This document shows positions 11,731 through 25,078 of a stretch of DNA of 64,000 nucleotides, piece after piece (within the stretch, counting starts at the first letter, position 1; the number at the start of each line of letters is the position of its first letter). A program made the translations under genes and the position numbers. The stretch comes from Heterostelium album PN500 (taxonomy: Eukaryota; Evosea; Eumycetozoa; Acytosteliales; Acytosteliaceae), in NCBI RefSeq assembly GCF_000004825.1, contig NW_008805094.1, positions 186,001 through 250,000 of the forward strand, read 5' to 3'. Below the pieces are notes generated by a model. That model saw nothing but the letters and a program-made list of their open reading frames with translations. It did no database searches and had not been told where the DNA came from.

Positions 11731-12728
11731 ATGGATTCGATAAGGAATAATAGAATATATAAATTTTTTAAGAATCAAGCATACGATAGAACGGGAAGAT
11801 ATGCAATTAGAATACAATTTTTATTAATTATTAGATTTGTAAATATATTAATATAGATATATTAAATTCTATCTGGATTATTAATATTTTATCTTCTCTA
11901 AAAACAAAAAGATATTAATTATATTAATTTTAACTATATTTTGGAGGAATTTACCTTGGTATATTTACATTTCATTCTCATGTGATATTTTATGTATCAT
12001 TCAAGGATTTATAGCATCTTATAAAAGAAATATATTCCAATTGTTTATTGTAAGTTGGATTTATCATTTTAATGACTCTGGAATATATAAAGTTAGATGT
12101 TAATGTTCATTGGAATTTCATTTATACTCTATAGTTCTTTTTAGGTAGTTTGTTGTTATTTTTGTTTAATTTTATTCCTTTGGTTCTTATGAATAATTTG
12201 GTATGGAGTAGTGATTATTATAATGTGACATTCCATGAGATTATGCAATCGGTAATTCATGTATTATGGTTTGGTGTGGAGATAGTCAGTATGCATTACG
12301 CGAGAAAGGAACGAAAGTTTGCAAAGGAAGAGAAAGCCTATGCAGATTCGATAGATTCAGAGTTGCATTTGAAACGAACGACATTCTTGGTATCGGTGGG
12401 TCCACCCACCATCTCTGCAAACAGCTACTACTCAACTGAGCGGAACAACAGTCATTTCAATAGCTATTGTTCCTCCGTATACAATGAATCGTTTGATTAC
12501 GAAGGATTCTACGTACCGCCGATGCCACATCATCCTTATCATTTGGAAACGATTTCATCATCAACATCATCCTCATCATCGCAACAGTATCTACTTTCAT
12601 CTGCAAAACAACCTCATAGAACAGCGACGATACCCACTCCAATAACAACAACAACATCAGTTCCAATAATAAATACAACTGATGTTGCTAATACTAATGT
12701 AGATAACATTGGTACTGGTGCAAGTTAA
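11731..12728 (+). CDS. Small multi-span membrane protein, unknown function
   Basis: Three exons, 11731-11838, 11912-12049 and 12135-12728, all in phase 0, give 279 aa starting MDSIRNNRIYKFFKNQAYDR. The joined hydrophobic blocks suggest about four membrane segments within residues 25-150 (for example IRIQFLLIIRF, FSCDILCIIQGFIASY, FLGSLLLFLFNFIPLVLM, VIHVLWFGVEIVSMHYA). A basic stretch ARKERKFAKEEKAY then begins a cytosolic tail rich in Ser, Thr, Tyr and His with poly-Ser and poly-Thr runs. The third acceptor is taken as the TATAG at 12130-12134 because only this keeps the frame; the closer TTTTAG would shift it. The first donor (GTAAAT) is weaker than usual. I do not recognise the family. Confidence 0.65.
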
Positions 12729-13033
12729 CAAAAAAAAAAACAACATTTCAGCTTTTAAAAGTGTTTTTGTTTTTTTTTTTTTTTTAAAAATCAACTGATT
12801 TACTCTTATTAAAAAATTGATGATGGTGGTTTTTTTTACAACAATGATTTTAGATTTATGATCATTCGCAAAGATATAGTATACACATACAGATATAGAT
12901 AGTATTATAGTATTATAGATATACATGATTTATAAATCAATGTCATAGTATATAAATATATAAAGTTTAGTTAAATTTAGATTAGCTTACTTCTTTCACT
13001 CTTTTAAAAATAGAAGATAAAATAATAATAATA
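12729..13033. other. Short AT-rich spacer
   Basis: The 305-bp spacer between two plus-strand genes contains an A run just after the stop, a T run at 12770-12785, and TA-rich sequence with TATA-like stretches (12950-12965) close to the next ATG. No coding sequence is seen. Confidence 0.5.
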
Positions 13034-16000
13034 ATGAATTGTTATCATTACTTCCATAAAAGATATATATTTTTTATTTTTTATTTTTATTTTTTTCATA
13101 TTTATACATCAACTAGTGCAGCATCAATTGCGACAACAACAACAACATCTTCTTCGATAATAGATAATTGGGGATTCGAATATAATATAACTGGTAGTTG
13201 GATAGATAGCGGTAATATCATACAGCCTACAAGTCAATCAGAAGTAATCGATGTTGAAAATCTATTTCATGGAAATCGTGTTGCTGTTTTCGGAACACTC
13301 AACAGCAATAGTAACGATTACAATTCGATGAATAGTTCTTTTCCACGAGCGGAACTCAATCAGACTTTTTCGATGCCATGGGGTAATCTAGTGGACCAGA
13401 CAACGAAAAAGGTTGAACTTCAATTCGCTCTGAAACTCCCTAGTAGTTTGGATTCTCAGAATGCCGAATTCAACTTTATAGTATTACTGGATGGCACTAC
13501 CATCTACCAATACACATCACTCTGTACAGACCACATAAACAGCACCGACAGCTTTGTCCTCTACAACATTGACATCACACCGTTTGCCAATGACAAACAA
13601 TCGCATCAACTTTCATTCCGGCTGGACACACTATCATTACAGTCAAACCAACAATTCAATTTTTATCTAGATAACATTTGTATATACCAAACACTTTATA
13701 ATCCACTCTGTAAGTAGATATTATTATTATTATTCTAAATTTCTAATTTTATTAATTTGTTAATTGTTCTATTTTAATTTTTTTTTTTTCAAAAGCATAT
13801 GATCTATTTGTTTCAGTAGATGGAGATGATGAGAATAATAATGGAACTAAAACATCGCCTTTTCAAACAATTCAGAGGGCAATCGATTATATCCAAGACT
13901 CTCTGAGTCTGACGATCTACGTAGATAGTGGAGTCTATTATACGGGATTTAATAATACCATTTTCAGTCGAGGAAAATCTTTGAATATCGTTGGAATTCC
14001 GAGTGACGATTCACCACAGGCTGTGTATCCACAGTTGAACTCGCTGGAGGATGGAATGCTTTTGGTGGTACTACCAGCTGCCATTCCATATATATCATTT
14101 CATATTACAGAGTGTCCGTTGATACCAGTGGATTTGCCAACGGCACTTGTATCACTACAATTCTTGAATATCAACAATATCACTTTCAACCAATATATTT
14201 ACGCACAGGGATGCATGGCAATCTCTGTTGCACAGTTGGCAACACTCAGTCTGCAATCGACTAAATTCACACCGATCTTGTACAATCCTCAACTTGTGTG
14301 TCTGTGGCCACGAGCAACTCTGAGTGGATCCGACATCTCGTTTATCAATGGCAGTGATGTGCTGACACACACGGACACAGCCATCTATGCAATGAGTGCA
14401 ACCGTCCAACTCGATCAAGTGTCGTACTCACTCAACATATCGAGTTATGCTGTTTATTCCAACAAGGGTAGTTTGGTGTTGACCAACGTCTACTCCAATG
14501 TATCTGGCTGTTTCTTCTCATTCAACAACACAGTATTGGAGTTTTCCAATTTCACATTAACAAACTACGGTTTCATTCAGGGCACAATCATTTCCATTAT
14601 CAATATAAGCCAATACGCCAAGCTATCCAATATTCTATTTACTAATATCGGTTATTCCTATGGAATATCTATATCACTGGCACCAGCGGTAATACTTGAA
14701 AATATTCGATTTGGTCAAGGAAACTTTGATTTGCCCTCATTTTTATTGCTTCAATCCATTGGAAAACTTTCTGTCCAGAATCTGGCAATCAGCGATTACA
14801 ATGACCCAGACCGTAGAACAACAAGTTACATAGAATTCTCACAGGTCAACGGTACGTTGGACAATATTATACTGGAGAATATTGCAGATGTGTCGGATAC
14901 TCCGTTGATTTCCATAACCGGTTGTGATAGTCTTGCTTTTAGTAATTTGGAAATGAATAATAACGCCATTCCTCTCATGGAAATAGTTGGTTCCACTGTG
15001 ACGTTGACAAACACTTCGATGGTCAACAATACGCTGTTCTCACTGTTGACATGTACCACCAACAGTGTCTTGCAATTGATAAATGCATCGGTGAAAGGCA
15101 ATAAAGTGACAGCGATCGATGCATCCACTTGCCATCTATCGATTAGCGACTCAACATTTGGTGGTAACCTCAATATAGTTCACGACCAGTATCCATTGGT
15201 CTACACCTCCTATGGACAGCTCGATATCAACAACGTGCAATTCACCAACAACATTGGATTCGACATTGTCTCACTGAAGAACTCCAGGAGTAGTATATCA
15301 TCTACCGATTTCATTACCAATCAATATGGATTCCAAATTTCCGCGTTGGATTGTCATGAAATCAATGGATCCGCTTTATTCTTCTATGGAAACATCGAAT
15401 TGCAACCAGTCCTATCATTCAGCAACTCAACCATCAACCTGAAGCAAGCATTATTACAAAACAATGTTTATCCAGCGAATATTACCAATTGTCAATTCGA
15501 ATTCGATCAGCTCGATGTAATTGATACCACCGGTGATAGTTCGCTCAATATCGTTAGTTCAACCGGTGCATGGAGAAATAGTAGAGTCAGTAACTTTACC
15601 ATTTCACCTACCGATACCACCATATCATTGGAAGACAGTAACGTACTCTACTCCAACTGTACATTCGACCAGTTGTCATCACCCGGTTACCCAATCGGTA
15701 TAATGACACGTGGTACTACCACTTTCCAAGACTGTCTGGTGAACAACACAATTGGATCGTTGTCCGGTGGATTCAAAGTCACCGATGGTAAGCTAATCGT
15801 GATCAACAGTTATTTCGGAAATAATGCTGGCAAGGTGAATGCTGTCCTCTTTGCCAGTAACGCATTTGTAATACTCCAAAACTGTATCGTTGAGAATAAC
15901 GTTGGATCGGACTCGATCATTCAAATTGAAAACACGACATTTGAGATTGTAGATTGTACATTCAGTAGGAATTACCTCTCGAGAACCATCCATTTCGTCA

Positions 16001-18495
16001 ACGCATCTGGTGACATTCTCAATTCGAAATTCACAGACAACAGCGATCTTTTCACTATTATCCTAATAGAGAAATCAAATATTACAGTGGTTTCCACCGA
16101 GTTTATCACTTCATTCACACTGAACGATGGTTCTTACTCTACGGTCCAGTTATTCAATTCAAAGCTAGATATTGTCAGCTCACATTTCTACAATAATCTC
16201 GGCACACAACGTCCTTCCATTTATGCATCGTCCTCACAGCTGAATATCAATTACACTCGATTCGAGAACAACTCTAATCTCAATGGTGTCGGAGGAGATA
16301 TCTATATGGAGAAGTCATACGGATTGATTAGTTCCAGTCAATTTAAAGCGGGTGGCGCTCATATCGGTGGATGTATCTACATGGCATTGTCATTTGTTGA
16401 ACTGAGAAACAATACATTCCTTCAATGTGAAGCAACCATTGGTGGAGCTATCTACATTGATTCTTCAGTTGCCAACATTAGTCAATCGAAATTCAGTGGT
16501 TGTCTAGCGCAGAAAGGTGACTATACCGATGTCAACTACATTGGAAGTGTCTATTGCGGTGGCGCCATTGCCATCGCGCCAATCATAGGCAAAATGAAAA
16601 GCACAGTTTGGATAACAGGCTCAATGTTTATGGCCAACCAAGTTAGTATTGACGGTGGCGCTCTTTGGACAAACGATCCCCGTTCGACCATCTCCATCTC
16701 CAAGACCAGCTTCAACTCCAATCAGGCATCGGGAGGTGGCGGTGCAATCTTCTGGGAAACAGCACGCACCTTTGATAAATCCAATATATTCAACTATAAT
16801 ATTGCAGTCTACGGTATGAACTATGCTACGCCTGGCAAGAAAGTGCTTCTCGACTTTCCAGATCCCGTCCAGAAACAACTGGAATTCTCAGTGATTGCGT
16901 CGTTCATCGATGGCTACGAACAACCCGTGAGGAATCATCCTACCTATCAATTCGGATTGAACATAAAAGCACTGCGACACAACGAATCAATAAGTAAACA
17001 AGCTATTCCATTCATGGGTTCCTATGTTTTCTATATTCTACTGGATGGAAACACCGGTGACCAATATAGTGTCAATCTCACACTGTTTAGCAAGGAAACA
17101 GACATACTCTTTTCCAATCATACCGGTATCACCATACAATCTTGTTTGACAACACAATACCTTGATAATACAGGTATCTGTCGTACTTGTCCTGTCGGTA
17201 AAATTGGATACAATGGACTCGATTGTTACCGTTGTCCAGAGACACTGATATGCTCGGGCGACAGCATTCTGCCGACCCGCGGATACTGGTTCTCCAAAGC
17301 AAACATCCCCCCGGAAATCTATCGTTGTGATCCAACCGTGTGTCTAGATAAAAAATGTAGAGATTTACACACTGGAATATTGTGTGGCGAGTGCACTGAA
17401 GATGCCGCCAAGTCGTTGCGCTACTGTCACGCCTGTAACGGTGACTCACACCTCTCCATAGTCATCTACATTCTCTTTGTAGTGGTTGTCGTCCTCCTAT
17501 TGATTCGCTATGATCTACCAACAAGAACAGCGTTATTCTCGATGTTTGTCACGATCCAACTGATTGCAATCCTCGGTGAGCACAGCTCGACATTCTCGTT
17601 TTTCGCCATCGTTAATTTCCGAATCGATTTCCTCCCGGTTTGTCTATCGAAAAGCTTAGATTACCTCTCGAAATTCTATATATCCGTCTCGACAATCTTG
17701 GCAACTGCATTGGCCGGCATCTTATTGTCACGCATCCAGCGTATTCACCGTGCCATCGCCATACCTACACCGCCTGGAACTTTCAGGGTGCGTATAACCA
17801 AGCGACTTCTCTCGATCTCCATGTTTTTCTACGTGCCAATCACCTATCTCTCTGCAACGCTCATACCGTGCCAACGTATTGAATCCACTTGGTATCTGCT
17901 CTACGACCAAGAGATAGAATGTTACACACGACCACATCTAGCAGCGATGATTGTCGCCATTGTGCTTCTTGTCATCTTCTCCATTATCCTACCACTGGTG
18001 ACACTGAACCGTCGATACCATTCACATCGTACGATACACGCTGTTCTCTATGCACATCTCAGACCGTCCTATTTCTTCTGGGAGATCTGTCGATTCATGA
18101 TGTGTGCAGCATTCATCATGGCGGCAGTTGCATTCCCACCGTACTCTCATGAACAACCGCTGGTTCTCACCACCTTTACCATCATATTCATCGGGTTGCT
18201 AGTATTCCACAATCCATACCGTTCGCAGAAGCGCAATCAATTGGAAATGATAATGACATTCTTCCTGCTACTCAGTTGTCTATCGTCAAACAGCAGTTAC
18301 ACCGCCAACACCAACGCACAAGGCTACATACTGATATCGATATCATCGGTAGTAATAGCCGTCACAATCATCTATATATTAAGGAAAATAAGATCATCTG
18401 CATCAATATCATCGTCATCAGCATCAGCATCGTCATCATTTTCATCTTCTTCTTCCTCGAATCATAATACAAATAACAATAATAAAAAACAATAA
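13034..18495 (+). CDS. Giant beta-helix surface protein with Cys-rich stalk and about nine membrane segments
   Basis: Exons 13034-13709 and 13796-18495 (GTAAGT donor, phase 1) give 1791 aa. A hydrophobic leader (residues about 10-26) acts as signal peptide. The joined exon boundary reads YDLFVSVDGDDENNNGTKTS followed by PFQTIQRAIDY, the usual opening of a right-handed parallel beta-helix (pectin-lyase-like). Some 1000 residues of short, Asn/Ser-rich turns with many N-glycosylation sites follow. At about 1335-1445 is a Cys-rich module (CRTCPVGKIGYNGLDCYRCP) of the ephrin-receptor-like type, then about nine membrane segments (about 1446-1760) and a Ser/Asn cytosolic tail. The layout resembles large polymorphic-membrane-like proteins known in dictyostelids, ciliates and oomycetes. 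Ligand and function are unknown; a role in adhesion or sensing is inference. Confidence 0.85.
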
Positions 18496-18861
18496 TAAAA
18501 CAATAGCTTTTTTGATTAAAGTTCTTTTTAGCCGTGACACAATTTTTTTAAAATCTGGTTATGAAGATATAAAGTCAGATGGATTGTGTTTATATCGACC
18601 TACTAATCATGACTAATAAATGATATAATGAAATTGTTGATGGATAATATTCGAAGTTTAAAACATAGATAGATAGATAATATTCAAGAGTTGGTTGAAA
18701 AAATAAAAGATAGATAAATTCTTAAAAACTTAGCAAGTTTGAGATCTCTTTTTTAATTAATTTCTCATTTTTTTTTTAAATGTTCATTTTTTGTGTTTGG
18801 ACTGACGACCAACAAATCATAGTATCCATCTGGATTACAACAATAACAAATTATAACAATA
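18496..18861. other. Spacer upstream of listerin
   Basis: AT-rich DNA between the beta-helix gene stop and the listerin ATG. It carries gata repeats near 18665-18680 and a T run at 18770-18778, and no open frame with coding character. It presumably holds the listerin promoter. Confidence 0.5.
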
Positions 18862-21800
18862 ATGGGTAAAGATAAATCGAAAACTATTGGTAAATCTAAA
18901 TCTAATTGGTATGTTATTATAATTGTTAAACAGAAACATGATCTTCATATCATAATAACAACCAGTAGTATTAACAATAACAAATAAAAACAAAAAAAAG
19001 GGAATCATCATCTTCTAATTCTGGTGGTGGATTTATTGGATTCTCTGCATTTACATCGAGTTTAACAAATGCAACTGATCCTGATTTCGTATGTAACATA
19101 TTACATATTATTATTATTATTATTATTATTAGTTTAGTTTAGTTTTCAAGAACATTCATATTTATTTATTTATTCGATTTATTATTTAAAAGCAAATCGA
19201 TTCAGAATATCAAGTACAATTTAAAAAGTTGGCAAAGAAAGATGCACTCAGTAGACTGAAAGCATTGGAGGAATTGAATCAGATGTTCTCAAAGATCGAT
19301 ATCGAGTCGGACGAACAACAGTATAGTAGTACCTCCATTAGAGCACTGCTAAGCTCGTGGGACATCGTATTCAAACGATTGGTAAACGACGACGATCGTA
19401 AGGTTCGTGAATGGTCATCGATCTGTCTGGGCACACTCGGTTCCAAAGTAGGAAAGAACCTGGCACCACACTTAAAATCACTGTTCGGTCCATGGTTATT
19501 CAGTATTTGCGATCAAAAAGATCAATCCTATAACACTGCTTTACAATCTTTCAATGTAAGTTAGTTAGTTAATATTAGTACTAATATATATATGTTGTTA
19601 ACATTTCTTAATTGTAATTACTAGACTATCTTCCCAGAGAAGAGGAGAAAGGATGTATTTAAATTTGCTCATGACAATGCACTGCATTACTTGAGGGAGA
19701 ATCTTAATGAGACTATACAGACACTGGGCGATGGCAAGTCGATTGCACCGGAGGTGTTACAAGACCGTTACGAACGTTGTATCTCAAATTCTTTGTTGGC
19801 CATTGAGTTCTTAATAGATAATTCAACAAGTGGCGAGCAGCAACAGCAACAAGATGAATCGACATCGACATCGACTACAACAATATCAAATGAAATATAT
19901 CAAGAGACATTCGAAGAACAGTTCTTTTCATTCTTGGCATCAAAGAGTATATTTATTAGAAAGACATGCTATCGTCTCATTGCAACCATAGTCAATCGTG
20001 TACCGTCGTACTCTGACAGCAATCTAAAGGATCTATCCACCAAGATTCTAGGTCTATTCTCAGAGAAGGATCCGACCACTCATCTATTCATGTGGGATGC
20101 AATCATTGCATTCTTAAAGAGTAAGTTACAATTAAGTTTTGTAAAGTTAAAGTATATATTGTTAACATTTGTATTGTTTAGAATATGGCGATAAAGCATG
20201 GGATGGTGTAGATGCAAGAAAACATGTATTACCTAGATTCTGGGCATTCTTAAGATCGGCTGCTTATGGCTCGCATGAACTGTCGTATCCAATGATATTG
20301 CCATTCCTCAGTTTCATTCCAGAGTCGGTGGTTGGCAACAATGTTGCTTTCTTCCAAGAGTTCTTTGGTAACTTTATCAAAGGTCTTGAGATTGTAGAGA
20401 ATATCAAACAACTTGGTTCGAACGAACGTGCTACCACCTACTATCTCTCAAGTTATCTTGAATGTATTGTTTATTGTACAAAGTAAGTAACAGCTGTTAT
20501 TCTATTAACTATATTGATTAGCTAACAATCTAACAATCTACATTTATAGGAAATGGTCATCACATGAAGATATTGTTAATTACTTAATCAATGGGTTGCT
20601 AAGTGATTTGTTGTTGAATTACTTTGGAAATGAGTGGAATCCTTTCAATGAGTTTGCCAAGTTGTTTGGTGATGCACTCACAAGACTGTTGGCATCAAAG
20701 AATGAGTCGATCGACGCCAAGCTGACAGCGATGTTTGGTAGAGTCTATGACTTCACCGGTAGAATGTTGTTGGATGAGATCAGAGTGGAAGGTGCTGTTG
20801 CAGATCCAAAGAAACAAGCAATAACAATGCCAACTCTACTCAATAGATATAATCAATATTTGAAGGTCAATACCAACAGTACATTCACAACAAACCTATC
20901 GAAGCGACTATTCCTCTTTACATGCCAACACTTTAACAATGCCAACGCCAACATTCAAGACAATATGTTTAGTATGGTTGCATTGCTACTCTCCTACAAT
21001 AATATACAATCTTTGTTAGAACCTGAAATTAAAGGTATGTTAATGTTTATCTAAACAAACAATCAATCAATCAAACTAACAACTTTTTTATATGTTTATA
21101 AAGATACAATTGAATTTATAAATACATCGATTATACCAAATATAAAATTGTCAATCGAGCAATCGAATACCAAGTCAGTGTATGATCTTTTCAATATATA
21201 TCAAATCATAGCCAATGATAAGAGTGGTAGTAAAGATCTGACTGATTGTTGGCAAAAGATTATCGAGTTGTTGGTCGACCAAGATATTAAATATTACATA
21301 CATCTATTGGCACCAATGGAGAGTAACGATCGTTTTAAACTTGCATCACCAATCTTTGATCAAGTAGTTATTAAATCACTCAAAAACAACAGTCATCCAC
21401 TTACAACAATCATCACCATCGATAACAAACAACATTCTTTATTATCAGTATTATTATCAAATTTAAACAATCAATGTAAGTCTATATTAATGTAAATGTT
21501 ACTAATTGATTAGTTATACTAATGTTATGAATTATAATATAGATTCACCATTAATTAAAAATACAACTATTGTAGCGATTATCGAATGGATTATCGATCA
21601 GATTCATTTGATTATTATTGGTGAGAGTAATATCGATGTTGAATCTGAACACTCTTGTCAATATCTAAACTATGCTGTTGGTATTGTTTTGGAAAAGACT
21701 AAGGGTTGTGATGATTTAAGTAGTAAAAAGATTAGATTGGTCGAGGAGACAATCGAGAGTATCATACATATTCATCATGAACTTCTCAACGCAGACACCT

Positions 21801-24617
21801 CTTCAAATATCACCGATCAACTACTTCACTTGTTTGATACAATCGTCTCACTTTCAAACAACTCAACCTCCACCACGGTATTACCAATACTATTCAATCA
21901 ATTGTTACAATTGAAATCACCAGAGTATGTATAATAATTATAACTATCTTGACAATCAATACAATTAAGTTTACTAATATTAATATGTTAATATATTTAG
22001 TTTTGAATTCTTAAGAGAAGTTACTACTGAATTAATATTGAAGGAATCATCTATCGATAGATTGTTTGAGCTCTATTTGGAGAATGTAAAGAAACATAGA
22101 GTACAAATGAATATATCTTGGTTACAAACAGATATTACACCTTTCAAACCTAATGAAGCGGCTACATCTGCTCCGGAACTAGAGAGTTACTTTAGATTGC
22201 ATCTGTTTGTTTTCGATGTGCTCCAATCTATTAAGTTGTCCGATGTCAATGTCGTGCAATCTACATTGTCATATGCAGCCGACTCTGACTCACTACTGAC
22301 AGAGTTGCTCACCGGTTTGATTGCTATCGATTGTAGCAATCAATTCTCTGTTACTCTTCTCGAGTTGCAATCGATGACATCGTTTAAAGTTGACTTTATT
22401 GACCAGCTCATTAAACAACTGGATAATCAACTTACCAATGCCAAGTGGTTGCAAGATATCATCAATGCCACTACAACCGCCAACAATGACAATAGTTCGA
22501 TTATGGTAATTAGAAACATTACCAGCTCAATGAATGTCTCTGGTTCTTCAGAGTTGAAACAATCGTTCTGTTCAATGGTTGTTACCAAGCATTTGGAATC
22601 GTCACTCCAAGGTGTAGCAAAGAGCGCTCGTCATTTGAATCTGTTCCAATCGATATTGCCAATGTTGGTAGAGCTCAAGTCAGAGTTTGTCGGTCAGATT
22701 CGTTCGGCGCTATTCTCTGAGCTCGACGGCATGACTGTTTCCATGCCCGCCAACCTCGACCAGATCTGTTTCAAACTGTCGTTACTCAGCTCCGTTGTTA
22801 CACAGGACGATGAGCACGATATCACCGACTCAGAGGGTCACATTCTCTTGAAGATTCTACAGATCATTCAACAGTGGCATCTGAGATCACGTTCACCTCT
22901 CATGAAGGATCAACCGATCGATATGGACGCCATTGAGATTCCACTCTCCCAACTGTTTGTAATCATAACCCAATATGCAGTGAAGAAGAACCTCTATCTC
23001 TCTGCCAATCAATCTCAGCTGATTCAGTCACTACTCAATCAATGGTCATCGATCAACACCAACCAAGATCATACACTCTTGAAACGTTTCAACTCCCTCA
23101 AGATTTTCAATATTATTCTCTCAGATGTTGAAAACAACCAGAAGTATATCTTGCCAAATACCAGTGAAGAGTATCTCATTGAGTTGTCATCGCTGCTCAT
23201 CTCTCAGTGGATTGCAGGTACCAAGAATATCACAAACAAAAGCTTTACTCAACTCTATGATTTGTACTCTGTGACACTACCAAAGATTACCAAATCAATT
23301 CAGTTCAAAGTGGTACAAGCAAATCTCAAGGCAATTCTAAAACTGATACAATCGGAGCATACAAACATTCAGTTGACATCTTACAACCTTTTGAAATCAT
23401 ACTTTACAAATCCATCGGTCGAATTGGTCAAAGCCTATGAACTATCAGAAGATAACACTGAATTCCTGATGTCATCAGATGATTTCTCATTATTATTGAA
23501 TCAATTTGAAATTTGGAAACAACTAAAGAATTCAAAGAATGATAGAATGGTAAATTATATAATTATTTTATTTTCGTAAATTCTAAAAATTGATACTAAT
23601 TTTATTTAATATTATTTATAGTTAATTAAAAGAGTTGTTGGTCACCTAATGGCATGGGATTTATTATTAAAGAATTATTCCATTCAAGATTTTTCAAAGA
23701 AATCACCAATCATTGGTTATTTGAATGATAAGAGAAAGATATCCACACTTTTGTCATGTATATTCGCCGTTACTAAAAAAGATATTGGTTCCGACTATTT
23801 CTTTTATGAAGAATTCCCAAGATCAGGTAATTATTATTATATTGTCGACAAGTTGAATAGAGTTGCGACTAATAGTTTTATAATAACAGATGAATATACA
23901 TATCCATATGTTCAAACTATTTGTGGATATATGATCTATCTTGTTGTGAAGAGTTTACCGAGTGCTGCAAGATCATGGTGGACCGACGATTGCACAAGTA
24001 AGACATCACAGCAAGTCGATACCTACATCACCAAGTACATCAGTCCTCTAATCATAAAGAATGAAATTCAATTGGTGAATGGACATCGTGAGCCGGCCGG
24101 TTCCAACTTTACTCTGAGAGGTTCCCAATCGATCAGAGAGGTGCAAGCCAACTACGAAAAGGATGAAATCACCATTTCACTGTCGTTGCAGATACCCGAT
24201 GCCTATCCACTGCGTGTACTACACGCTGAGTTCTCAAAGCGTGTCGGTGTCACCGAGATGCAGTGGCGTAAGTGGTTACTCTCGATGACCTCGCTCCTGC
24301 TGACACAAGACGGAACCATTCTCGATGCCTGTCTCCTCTGGAAATCATCACTCGACAAACACTTCCAAGGCGTTGAACTCTGTCCCATCTGTTACAGCCT
24401 TTTCTTCAACGGCACAATTCCGAAATTCCAATGTAAAAATTGCAAAAACAAATTCCATGCCGGTTGCATTTATAAGTGGTTCCAAACATCTCACAGTAAG
24501 TATTTTCATGATGCCCAATATTAAATATATTACAAACCAAATCACTAACATATATAATCACCTTTTTCTTTTATTTTAGAATCAACATGTCCACTTTGTC
24601 AAGTTGAACTTCAATAA
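18862..24617 (+). CDS. ltn1: Listerin, E3 ubiquitin-protein ligase of ribosome-associated quality control
   Basis: Eleven exons: 18862-18908, 19001-19088, 19193-19555, 19625-20120, 20182-20482, 20550-21034, 21104-21475, 21543-21924, 22001-23549, 23622-24495, 24580-24617. All junctions are GT...AG and keep phase, giving 1664 aa, close to the usual 1550-1800. The N-terminus [10 protein letters not shown] followed by [14 protein letters not shown] is the conserved listerin start, which binds the 60S-NEMF surface. The middle is HEAT-like helices. The C-terminal RING-CH (residues about 1615-1660, CPICYSLFF ... [17 protein letters not shown] ... CPLC) is split by the last intron, and the protein ends just after it as in other Ltn1. 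Listerin ubiquitinates nascent chains stuck on 60S subunits. I see no frame damage. Confidence 0.96.
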
Positions 24618-24679
24618 TATCGATAGATTACAGATTATCTTTGCTTTTTTTACAAAATATAAACATTAGTTTTAGTATG

Positions 24680-24811
24680 TTAAAAAGACAAGTGAATCTT
24701 GTAAATAGAATAAAAGTATTATAGGGTTGCAATTATTTTTATTATTGTGCACAGAATGTATTCTGACCAAAGTTAAATGTTGAGGTCGATTCAAGAGTAT
24801 CAAGATTGATA
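24680..24811 (+). repeat. Dispersed repeat, copy A (3' flank of listerin)
   Basis: Its reverse complement matches 50589-50760. A 27-bp core (24750-24776 against 50652-50678) is identical. Shorter matched blocks lie on both sides (24688-24706 against 50744-50760, and 24791-24811 against 50589-50608), with one block of about 30 bp present only in copy B. It begins about 60 bp after the listerin stop codon, in the sense orientation. Confidence 0.75.
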
Positions 24812-25049
24812 GTGTATAAATAGGGTGAGGTATTTTCACTAATCAATATCAATATTGATCCATTTTGGTCAAACATGTACTGGGGGTCACAAAAAGATTA
24901 AAAATGAAATCAATATCAAAAGAAATGAAAAAGATAGAACTTGTGATATCATTGTTGTTGGTGTTGAAAGAAATTTTTAGAAATTGATTTGAAATTCAAT
25001 TTTCGAATATTAAAAAAAAAGATTTAAATTTACATTTTCTTTTTTTATT

Positions 25050-25078
25050 TTTCAAGTCAATCTCTGATTGACTTGAAA
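25050..25078. repeat. 13-bp perfect inverted repeat with 3-base loop
   Basis: The left arm 25050-25062 (tttcaagtcaatc) and right arm 25066-25078 are exact reverse complements separated by tct. This would fold into a very stable hairpin in RNA or extruded DNA. It lies in non-coding DNA between listerin and the phosphatase. Its role is unknown; a small-element end or a 3'-end processing signal are possible. Confidence 0.6.

Noticed and set aside
12457-12926. Minus-strand frames over the end of the four-helix membrane protein
   Set aside because: They are antisense of Ser/Thr repeats and of A/T runs in the 3' flank.
17129-18467. Extra frames of 60-106 codons on both strands inside the beta-helix gene
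   Set aside because: They fall wholly within a long conserved reading frame with signal peptide, Cys module and membrane helices, and have poor codon use.
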